Shown here piece by piece: positions 6,968-11,831 of a stretch of 12,559 bases of DNA. Under the pieces are notes generated by a model that had not been told where the DNA came from, did not search any database, and saw nothing but the letters and a program-made list of their open reading frames with translations. The position numbers were made by a program, and so were the translations under genes. The stretch comes from CAYSBK01 sp964429265 (lineage in GTDB: Bacteria > Planctomycetota > Phycisphaerae > Sedimentisphaerales > Anaerobacaceae): contig CAYSBK010000061.1 of assembly GCA_964429265.1 (NCBI GenBank), forward strand, positions 1-12,559, given 5' to 3'. The number at the start of each line of letters is the position of its first letter. Position 1 is the stretch's first letter.

Positions 6968-7360
6968 CTAAAGCAGGTCCGACAACCTTGTCTTTGCGAA
7001 GACGTCCCTGGCCTGTCCGATCGCCTTGTCGTAAATCCGCTCGATTTTCTTGGCGGACTTGTCGCCCTTGGCGTGCTCCATCAGGTTGAGTTGGTTCACC
7101 ATCGGACCGTCAATGGCTTCGATCATCTGCAGAAGCGTGATGCTTCTGGGTGTCTTGCCCAGTGAGAAGCCTCCTCGCGGCCCTCTCTTGCTTCGCAGCA
7201 GATTCGCTTTGACCAGTTGCTGCAGTATCTTCAAGAGGTACTCCAGCGGAATCTTGTACTTCTTGGCAATCTCCTGTGACAGCACCACGCCTTCGCCTTT
7301 GCGCTTGGCAATGTACGCCGCAGCCAGCAGTCCGTACCCGGTCGACCTACTGATCTTCAT
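6968..7360 (-). CDS. Rrf2-family transcriptional regulator (no cysteine cluster)
   Basis: A 130-residue winged-helix protein. MKISRSTGYGLLAAAYIAK opens the fold as in Rrf2 proteins. The recognition region is SQEIAKKYKIPLEYLLKILQ, followed by the wing LLRSKRGPRGGFSLGKTPRSITLLQMIEAIDGP, highly typical of the family. IscR and NsrR bind an iron-sulfur cluster through three cysteines in the C-terminal half; this protein contains no cysteine, so it resembles the cluster-free CymR-type members that sense a small molecule or a protein partner. AAGGAGG (complement of 7366-7372), 5 nt before the ATG, fixes the start. A perfect 17-bp dyad ends 7 nt upstream of that ribosome site and is a natural candidate operator for autoregulation. 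The gene appears to form an operon with the MazG-like gene. Confidence 0.93.
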   Translation of the reverse strand: MKISRSTGYGLLAAAYIAKRKGEGVVLSQEIAKKYKIPLEYLLKILQQLVKANLLRSKRGPRGGFSLGKTPRSITLLQMIEAIDGPMVNQLNLMEHAKGDKSAKKIERIYDKAIGQARDVFAKTRLSDLL

Positions 7361-7379
7361 GTCAGCCTCCTTCTGTCAA

Positions 7380-7396
7380 AAAAGTTACAAACTTTT
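7380..7396. promoter_or_regulatory. Perfect 17-bp dyad, candidate Rrf2 operator
   Basis: AAAAGTTACAAACTTTT is a perfect 7+3+7 inverted repeat, 7 bp upstream of the rrf2 ribosome site (7366-7372). Size, symmetry and position fit an autoregulatory operator for the adjacent Rrf2 protein. Read on the minus strand it is followed by two more T residues, so a weak A/U hairpin acting as an attenuator is a less likely alternative because its stem has one G-C pair. Confidence 0.5.
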
Positions 7397-7591
7397 CTTT
7401 GGGTGCTCGGCTGCATCGAGCCTGGCGCACCACACCCTGTTTACAGATGCTTCAAATTTGTGCTCTATCTCGCCGGGTGTGGCGTTGAACCGGCGGGCAA
7501 GGCCCCCTATACATAGAGCACCAACCCATAACACGAACGGCCTCCCGAGCGCGGGCGTTCAGCAGCCCAAAGCGCCTCGGGGCACCAAAGA
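7396..7591. ncRNA. Candidate structured RNA or structured leader (unrecognised)
   Basis: This stretch of about 195 nt has far more nested complementarity than its surroundings. A long-range closing stem pairs 7396-7402 with 7585-7591 and, after one bulged base, 7404-7406 with 7582-7584. Inside, GTGCTCTAT (7460-7468) pairs perfectly with ATAGAGCAC (7513-7521). It stacks directly on a second stem, 7469-7476 with 7490-7497 (8 pairs, one U-G). A third hairpin has CCCGAG (7544-7549) with CTCGGG (7576-7581), then 7550-7552 with 7572-7574 and 7553-7556 with 7565-7568. CCACACCC (7430-7437) is fully complementary to GGGTGTGG (7475-7482), suggesting a pseudoknot or a switch. The strand is unresolved. 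The G-U pairs slightly favour plus; a possible minus promoter starting near 7590 would make it the rrf2 leader. No tRNA, tmRNA, SRP, RNase P, 5S or common riboswitch motif was recognised. Confidence 0.4.
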
Positions 7592-7596
7592 TTAGA

Positions 7597-7624
7597 TATG
7601 TAAGATACAAACGTGAAATTGCAA
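7597..7624 (-). promoter_or_regulatory. Weak candidate promoter towards rrf2
   Basis: On the minus strand TTGCAA (7619-7624), a 16-bp spacer and TACATA (complement of 7597-7602) form a loose promoter. Its start would fall near 7590, exactly where the closing stem of the structured region begins. The -10 matches only 3 of 6 positions. The A/T tracts just upstream on this strand could assist. Confidence 0.28.
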
Positions 7625-7636
7625 GCATAATCTTCG

Positions 7637-7664
7637 AAAAAAAATGAATTTTTTTAATTTTTTA
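7637..7664. promoter_or_regulatory. A/T-tract block between divergent promoters
   Basis: A run of A8, T7 and T6 with spacing near one helical turn, made entirely of A/T apart from one G, sits in otherwise GC-rich DNA. It includes an 8-bp A/T dyad (7638-7645 with 7648-7655). It lies 18 bp upstream of the plus-strand -35 at 7683 and 12 bp upstream of the possible minus-strand -35 at 7624. It may be a bent, UP-like element or a nucleoid-protein site serving both directions. It is too AT-only to be an intrinsic terminator. Confidence 0.45.
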
Positions 7665-7682
7665 CCCGGCGACCCCAAGAAC

Positions 7683-7711
7683 TTGACAGCCCCGGCGCCG
7701 AGGCGTACGAT
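7683..7711 (+). promoter_or_regulatory. Strong sigma70-type promoter of the STAS operon
   Basis: An exact TTGACA (7683-7688), an optimal 17-bp spacer and TACGAT (7706-7711, 4 of 6) give a start near 7718 and a leader of about 33 nt before ATG 7751. The A/T tracts upstream may raise its activity. It would drive the STAS gene and perhaps the kinase and amidase genes that follow. Confidence 0.7.
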
Positions 7712-7750
7712 TCGGTCCTGTGCAAGACAGTGTTTTTCAGGGGTACTTTA

Positions 7751-8122
7751 ATGATGGATTCTGTAAAGCCCAGGATAAGCGTGGAATACATCGGCCAGGC
7801 CACGGTTTTGACCGTCACAGACCAGAAGCTGCTGGAAGAGCAGGCTATCGGCAACCTCCAGGACTCGATAATGTCGGTCGTTGAGCAGGGCGACGACCAG
7901 AACCTGATAATCGATTTTCGGAACGTTCGTTTCTTGTCGTCGGCCGTGTTGGGCCTGCTGATAAGGGTAAGCAAAAGGGTTTACGAGCGCAACGGGCAGC
8001 TGCGACTGTGCAACATAGACCCCAAGATTCAGGAGATTTTCAGAATTACCCGTCTTACCAAGGTTTTCGATATTTACAAAGACCTTGACAGCGCGCTGGA
8101 AGGCCTGGCCGAGCAGCAGTAG
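7751..8122 (+). CDS. STAS-domain anti-sigma factor antagonist
   Basis: A 123-residue single STAS domain of the SpoIIAA/RsbV type. The core is NLIIDFRNVRFLSSAVLGLL (residues 51-70), followed by IRVSKRVYERNGQLRLCNID and the family ending RITRLTKVFDIYKDLDSAL. In B. subtilis the equivalent motif is DSSG or DSTG; here it reads S63-S64-A65-V66, so the leading Asp is replaced while a serine remains as a possible phosphorylation site. These proteins bind an anti-sigma kinase when unphosphorylated and so release the sigma factor. ATG 7751 is preferred over the upstream GTG 7730 because AGGGG lies 7 nt before it; a second ATG follows at once. The kinase gene is about 150 bp downstream, making a partner-switching pair. 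Confidence 0.9.
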   Translation: MMDSVKPRISVEYIGQATVLTVTDQKLLEEQAIGNLQDSIMSVVEQGDDQNLIIDFRNVRFLSSAVLGLLIRVSKRVYERNGQLRLCNIDPKIQEIFRITRLTKVFDIYKDLDSALEGLAEQQ

Positions 8123-8274
8123 GATGGCGCTTTGGTTGCGTGTTTCGGCCGGTTTTGTGCACCCACCGGCGTGGAGAGGCACTTGTTAAAGCCCTGTACC
8201 GAAAATGGCCGATTTGACACAGGTGGGTTTGTGTGCCGTCTAAGAGCACCTGCCTAATCGCGAAATCTGGTTTT

Positions 8275-8718
8275 ATGACGTTGGAGAGACCAATCAGTCG
8301 GTCGATCGAGATAGAAAGCTTGCCCTCGGCGATTTCCGAGCTGTGCCAGCAGGTCCTGTCTGAGCTGGAACGGTGCGATTTCAGCAACGAGGATGTATTC
8401 GCCGTCCATCTGGCGCTGGAGGAGGCCCTGCTGAACGCGTTCAAGCACGGCAATAAGATGGACGCGAGCAGGCATATCAAGCTGGACTACACGGTTGACG
8501 CGGAAAAAGTTGAGATATACGTGGCCGACGAGGGCGAGGGCTTCAACCCGGATTCGGTGCCCGACCCGCGTTGCGGCACGAATATTTACAAGCCGGAAGG
8601 GCGGGGACTGCTGCTTATGCGAAGCTACATGGACATCGTGGAATACAACGAAAAAGGCAATTGCGTACATATGATAAGGTATCGTGAAAAACCACCTGTG
8701 TTGCCGCGGGACCAGTAG
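8275..8718 (+). CDS. RsbW/SpoIIAB-like anti-sigma factor serine kinase (HATPase)
   Basis: A 147-residue GHKL-type ATPase domain. The N box is LALEEALLNAFKHGNK (Glu50, Asn54), the G1 box VADEGEGFNPDSVPDP (Asp85), and the G2 box EGRGLLLMRSYMD (about 108-120), followed by VEYNEKGNCVHMIR. Such proteins bind a sigma factor to silence it and phosphorylate the partner STAS protein on serine. The STAS gene just upstream is the obvious partner; no sigma factor gene lies in the window. The start is uncertain. ATG 8275 matches where the family begins but has no ribosome site. GTG 8233, in frame, has AGGTGG at 8221-8226 and would add 14 residues. The gap 8123-8274 holds an exact TTGACA at 8214-8219 with no convincing -10. 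Confidence 0.9.
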   Translation: MTLERPISRSIEIESLPSAISELCQQVLSELERCDFSNEDVFAVHLALEEALLNAFKHGNKMDASRHIKLDYTVDAEKVEIYVADEGEGFNPDSVPDPRCGTNIYKPEGRGLLLMRSYMDIVEYNEKGNCVHMIRYREKPPVLPRDQ

Positions 8719-8763
8719 TCCCGCCGGGTGCCCGGAGCACTGGTGCCACAAAACTATCGCAAA

Positions 8764-9450
8764 ATGAAGCTGTTGGCGTGGTTGCGAGCAGGCAGGCCGA
8801 TAACAAGGCTGGCCGTGGCAGGCCTGTTGACCGGCTGTTCTGTAGTGGTTTTCGGCTGTTCAGGTTCCGAGCAGCCCGTACCGAAGATAGTGGGCACCGT
8901 CCCTTCAAGCACCCGACCGGTACGGCCGCCGAGCAGCTATCACCGCGTCGCGCCCAGGGCGATACCCAGCGACGTTCCGGCAAGCTGGATTCCACCTGCG
9001 AGGCTGGAACGGAAATGGACCGCCATCATCATCCACCACTCCGGCACCGACACGGGAAATGCCGCAATTTTCGACAGGTGGCATCGTGAGCACCGGCACT
9101 GGCGGGGTGTCGGTTATGATTTCGTCATCGGCAACGGCAGCGACAGCGGCGACGGGCAGGTGGAGGTGACGTTTCGCTGGCGGCGGCAGCTGACGGGCGC
9201 CCACTGCAAAACGCCCAACAATTGGGCCAACGAGCAGGCGATTGGAATCTGCCTGGTGGGTGATTTCAACAAGTACAGGCCCAGCGCGCGCCAGATGAAC
9301 TCGCTGCTGAAGCTTGTTCGTTTCCTTCAGAGGCGCTACGCGATACCGACCTGGCGGATTTACGGGCACGGCGATACACCCGGGGCACGTATTACGGACT
9401 GCCCGGGCAAGTACTTTCCGATGCAGCAGCTCAAGGCCGCTCTGGAATAG
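8764..9450 (+). CDS. Lipoprotein N-acetylmuramoyl-L-alanine amidase (Amidase_2/PGRP fold)
   Basis: A 228-residue protein. From ATG 8764 it starts with a basic, then hydrophobic signal and two candidate lipobox cysteines, Cys25 (LLTGC) and Cys32 (VVFGC); GTG 8728 in frame would spoil the signal. A Pro-rich linker (about 36-80) leads to the amidase domain. The zinc ligands expected from T7 lysozyme are visible as His91 (AIIIHHSGT), His202 (IYGHGDTPG) and Cys213 (TDCPGKYFP), and Tyr118 (GVGYDFVIG) matches the catalytic tyrosine. The enzyme would cut the amide bond between muramic acid and the stem peptide from the membrane. The ANEQAIGICLVGDF segment is also characteristic. It lies 45 bp after the kinase gene, so it may share transcripts with the sigma-regulating pair. 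No clear ribosome site is seen. Confidence 0.9.
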   Translation: MKLLAWLRAGRPITRLAVAGLLTGCSVVVFGCSGSEQPVPKIVGTVPSSTRPVRPPSSYHRVAPRAIPSDVPASWIPPARLERKWTAIIIHHSGTDTGNAAIFDRWHREHRHWRGVGYDFVIGNGSDSGDGQVEVTFRWRRQLTGAHCKTPNNWANEQAIGICLVGDFNKYRPSARQMNSLLKLVRFLQRRYAIPTWRIYGHGDTPGARITDCPGKYFPMQQLKAALE

Positions 9451-9603
9451 CACCCGCCAGCGTCCCATAACGCCGTGGCCGGAGGCAACCCTGCCTTGGC
9501 CCGTACGACGAAAAACGCAAATCCTCTGGAACAACGAAAAGTCTTCCACCAGAAGTACCGATTTTCGCATAAAACAGTCACCGCAAGAATTCAGGGACCA
9601 GCT

Positions 9604-10071
9604 ATGGTAATGTATGACGCACTCTTCTCGCCGGCCAGTGTGCTTGTAGAGCAGATAGCCCGACAGGTCTTCGAGGTGCTGCCGGAAGCGGGGCCGACCC
9701 TTGTAATCATCGACAAGCAGGGCCACCTTTGGCCGAGCGACTCCGAGGGCTTCGCAAAGCTGGGTATCAGTGAATCCTTCCTGAAACAGCTTCGTGCGAG
9801 GGTTGACGACGGCGGCGAACCGGTCGTTACCCAGCTCGACCAGGGCAGCGTGATAGCCAGCCAGTTGGCCACGGACAAGACCGACTGCGGGTACATCGTG
9901 ATGGTCCTGCCGCAGTACGGGCCGGAGGCGACGCTGGCCAACATCGCCCTGGTAGAGGTCATCCTGAACCAGATGAGCCTGGTCGCAAGGCTCGTCGAGA
10001 AAAACAGCTCCCTCTATGAGTTGCAGCAAAAGCACTTCGGCTGCACTGCGGCGGGCATCCATACGAACTGA
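9604..10071 (+). CDS. Conserved-looking hypothetical protein, possible small sensory domain
   Basis: A 155-residue soluble protein of no family I recognise. ATG 9604 is chosen since CAGGGA (9592-9597) lies 6 nt before it; the frame stays open upstream to 9475, but that part is low in coding character. The body alternates helix and strand: an opening helix (SPASVLVEQIARQVFEVLPE), a strand pair TLVIIDKQGHLWPSD, a polar middle containing GGEPVVTQLDQGSVIASQL, then strand DCGYIVMVLPQYGPE and a long C-terminal amphipathic helix (NIALVEVILNQMSLVARLVE). This order is reminiscent of small GAF- or PAS-like sensing domains, but that is a guess. It has no signal peptide or membrane segment. It stands alone between the amidase (153-bp gap, no clear promoter) and the TRAP operon (163-bp gap), all on the plus strand. 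Confidence 0.68.
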   Translation: MVMYDALFSPASVLVEQIARQVFEVLPEAGPTLVIIDKQGHLWPSDSEGFAKLGISESFLKQLRARVDDGGEPVVTQLDQGSVIASQLATDKTDCGYIVMVLPQYGPEATLANIALVEVILNQMSLVARLVEKNSSLYELQQKHFGCTAAGIHTN

Positions 10072-10117
10072 CCCCTGCACACCGGCTCGCCCATCCGGCG
10101 GGAAAACCACAAGAAAA

Positions 10118-10132
10118 TCCCTGCACCAGGGA
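10118..10132. promoter_or_regulatory. Palindrome TCCCTG-CAC-CAGGGA upstream of the TRAP promoter
   Basis: A perfect 6+3+6 inverted repeat centred 37 bp before the TRAP operon's putative -35 at 10162. On the plus strand no T-run follows, so it is not a terminator for the upstream gene. On the minus strand it is followed by TTTTCTT, but no minus-strand gene ends here. A regulator-binding site for the TRAP operon is the better reading. Confidence 0.4.
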
Positions 10133-10161
10133 CAACAGGACAGGTCGTTTTCCACTATTGC

Positions 10162-10189
10162 TTGACATACGGCAGCAGCACAGTAAAAC
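10162..10189 (+). promoter_or_regulatory. Likely promoter of the TRAP transporter operon
   Basis: An exact TTGACA (10162-10167), a 16-bp spacer and TAAAAC (10184-10189, 4 of 6) would start transcription near 10196, about 39 nt before the DctP-type gene. It lies in the 163-bp gap after the unknown protein gene. Confidence 0.5.
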
Positions 10190-10234
10190 AGCGGCGAACT
10201 GAATCGCCGTGTCGGCAGGGCAGATGCAAGCGAA

Positions 10235-11302
10235 ATGGCAACCGTGCGGCTGTATATGGCTGTTTGCATTATCACGGGATGCACATCGCATCTTTCGGCC
10301 GGGCCTCAGTACGTGATAAGATACAGCCACGTGGCCGTGGCCGACCCGAATGTGCAGGCATCGAGCGCCCACGCGCGGACCTTCAAGGCCGAGCTTGAAA
10401 GCCGCACCGCCGGTCGGGTCAGGGTCGACATTTTCCCGGCAGGCCAGCTTGGAGGCCAGGTTTCGTCGGTGCAGCAGGTGCGCAAGGGCACGATCCACAT
10501 TTGTGACATCAGCTCCGGAGTGCTGGCTTCGCTGTATTACGAACCGCTGGAGATTCTCGACATACCGTACCTGTTTTCCTCGAGGGACGTGGCAAGAATC
10601 GTGCTCGACAACGACAATCCCTTTACGCACAGGCTCATCGAGGACTGCGCTGAAAAGACGGGGATAAGAATCCTTGCGCTGGGTATCTTCGGGTATCGAC
10701 ATATGACGAACAACGTTCGGCAGATAAGGGTTCCGCAGGATATGGCGGGGCTGAAGATGAGAACGATGGAGATAGCGGCCCATATGAAGATGATGCAGTC
10801 GCTGGGTGCAACGGCTGTGCCGGTACCCTGGCTGGAGCTGTACACCAGCCTGCAGACTCGTGTGGTTGACGGTGAGGAGACGACGCTGCAGAACATAGTT
10901 ATGGGCAAGCTGTACCAGGTTCAGAAACATCTGACGGTAACGGGGCATCTGCTGGGCGTGGGGGCGTTTCTTTGCAACGAGAAATGGTACCAATCCCTGC
11001 CGGAAGACATCAGGCGGGCGGTCATCGACACCGAAAAAGTCGCCCGGCATACCTACGACGTCGTGGGCGAACGGCTTGACGCCGAGGCGCTGGTGAAGCT
11101 GGGGCAGTTGGGGATGGAGGTTTATGTCCCGACCCCGCAGGAGAAGTCGATGTTTGCACAAAAAGCCAGGCCTTACGTTCGCCGGTGGATGCAGGCGAAG
11201 CACGGCGGGCGATTCGTGCAGGAGTTTTTCGATACGATCGAACGGGCCGAAAGGCAACTCCAACAGCGGCGCAGCGAACCCACGAATGAAACGTCCGGTT
11301 GA
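10235..11302 (+). CDS. TRAP transporter solute-binding protein, DctP type
   Basis: A 355-residue extracytoplasmic binding protein. A short signal with ITGC (Cys16) suggests a lipoprotein, which is not the commonest form for this family. The mature part has the DctP landmarks: VDIFPAGQLGGQVSSVQQV, ILDIPYLFSSRD, FGYRHMTNN (Arg155), and GLKMRTMEIA with Arg176, the arginine that in known structures pairs with the carboxylate of the ligand. Then follow LGATAVPVPWLELYTSLQT and VVDGEET. Together these point to capture of an organic acid or a similar carboxylated solute, whose identity cannot be told. ATG 10235 is the first start in frame; the ribosome site is weak. Its stop overlaps or nearly touches the next gene, as in other TRAP operons. 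Confidence 0.93.
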   Translation: MATVRLYMAVCIITGCTSHLSAGPQYVIRYSHVAVADPNVQASSAHARTFKAELESRTAGRVRVDIFPAGQLGGQVSSVQQVRKGTIHICDISSGVLASLYYEPLEILDIPYLFSSRDVARIVLDNDNPFTHRLIEDCAEKTGIRILALGIFGYRHMTNNVRQIRVPQDMAGLKMRTMEIAAHMKMMQSLGATAVPVPWLELYTSLQTRVVDGEETTLQNIVMGKLYQVQKHLTVTGHLLGVGAFLCNEKWYQSLPEDIRRAVIDTEKVARHTYDVVGERLDAEALVKLGQLGMEVYVPTPQEKSMFAQKARPYVRRWMQAKHGGRFVQEFFDTIERAERQLQQRRSEPTNETSG

Positions 11303-11319
11303 GGGTATCGACCTTTGCG

Positions 11320-11829
11320 ATGGATTTTCGACGGTTTAACAACATAATCCTCTCGGCCGTTCGAACCGTAAGTGGTTTGCTGCTGGTGGTGATGTTTATA
11401 GTGATTATTCTCGGCGTAGTATTCCGGTATATTTTGAATTCTCCCCTGTTCTGGAGCGAGGAGTTGGCCCGCTACGTAATGTTCTACATGGTGCTGGTGG
11501 GCAGTTCCGCGGGAATCAGGGAGAAACGCCATCCCGCCCTGTCGTTCGTCGTGGACAGGTTGCCTGCAAATCTTCGGCGGGGATGGGACGTTGTTGTCGA
11601 CGTGCTTGTGGCTGTCGTGCTGGTGATCGTTTTCCAGCAGGGGCTGGTGATGGCGATTGAGGAACGAATCGGTATGACGGCGGCCCTGCGGATATCGTTT
11701 TTCTGGGTTTACCTTGCGCTGCCGATCGGTGCGGCGTTGATGGTACTGGAGATTGTTGCGAAATACGTCACCGCGCCCACAGAGACGGCCGGCGATGCCG
11801 ACGGCGTCGAGACCAGGGAAGGAGGATAG
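11320..11829 (+). CDS. TRAP transporter small membrane subunit, DctQ type
   Basis: A 169-residue protein with four predicted membrane segments (about 10-38, 50-68, 88-108 and 128-150). The family signature is in PLFWSEELARYVMFYMVLVGSSAGIREKRH. It partners the large DctM subunit in the inner membrane to form the sodium-driven transport unit. ATG 11320 is preferred; an in-frame TTG at 11299 overlaps the stop of the binding-protein gene and would add seven residues. No good ribosome site fits either, so coupling to translation of the upstream gene is likely. The C-terminal tail (TAPTETAGDADGVETREGG) is polar and variable. Confidence 0.92.
   Translation: MDFRRFNNIILSAVRTVSGLLLVVMFIVIILGVVFRYILNSPLFWSEELARYVMFYMVLVGSSAGIREKRHPALSFVVDRLPANLRRGWDVVVDVLVAVVLVIVFQQGLVMAIEERIGMTAALRISFFWVYLALPIGAALMVLEIVAKYVTAPTETAGDADGVETREGG
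11819..11825 (+). promoter_or_regulatory. Ribosome binding site that fixes a TTG start for the DctM gene
   Basis: AAGGAGG overlaps the last codons of the DctQ gene and lies 6 nt before TTG 11832. No ATG or GTG is placed correctly for this site, and the protein family begins right at this point, so the TTG is the likely start. Confidence 0.75.
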
Positions 11830-11831
11830 GT

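Noticed and set aside
7460..7525. tRNA-like reading of the stem ending in GCACCA
   Set aside because: The 7-bp end stem and ACCA resemble an acceptor arm, but there is no T arm with TTCRA, no anticodon arm, and the length (about 62 nt) is too short.
7396..7591. 6S RNA, tmRNA, SRP RNA or RNase P RNA
   Set aside because: Size and closing stem first suggested 6S RNA, but the fold is branched rather than a single rod with a central bubble. The SRP tip, tmRNA T-arm and RNase P core motifs are absent.
8233..8274. GTG 8233 as the start of the anti-sigma kinase
   Set aside because: Not excluded (AGGTGG is nearby), but the family domain starts close to ATG 8275 and the extra 14 residues have no recognisable role.
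10118..10145. Intrinsic terminator after the unknown protein gene
   Set aside because: The hairpin is good but no T-run follows on the plus strand; the T-run is on the minus side, where no gene ends.
8905..10284. Long minus-strand frame (459 codons) across the amidase and unknown genes
   Set aside because: It runs antisense to an amidase with intact zinc ligands and to a gene with its own ribosome site, and shows no domain or ribosome site of its own.
9959..11263. Long minus-strand frame (434 codons) opposite the DctP-type gene
   Set aside because: The plus strand encodes an unmistakable TRAP binding protein; the antisense product has no recognisable feature.
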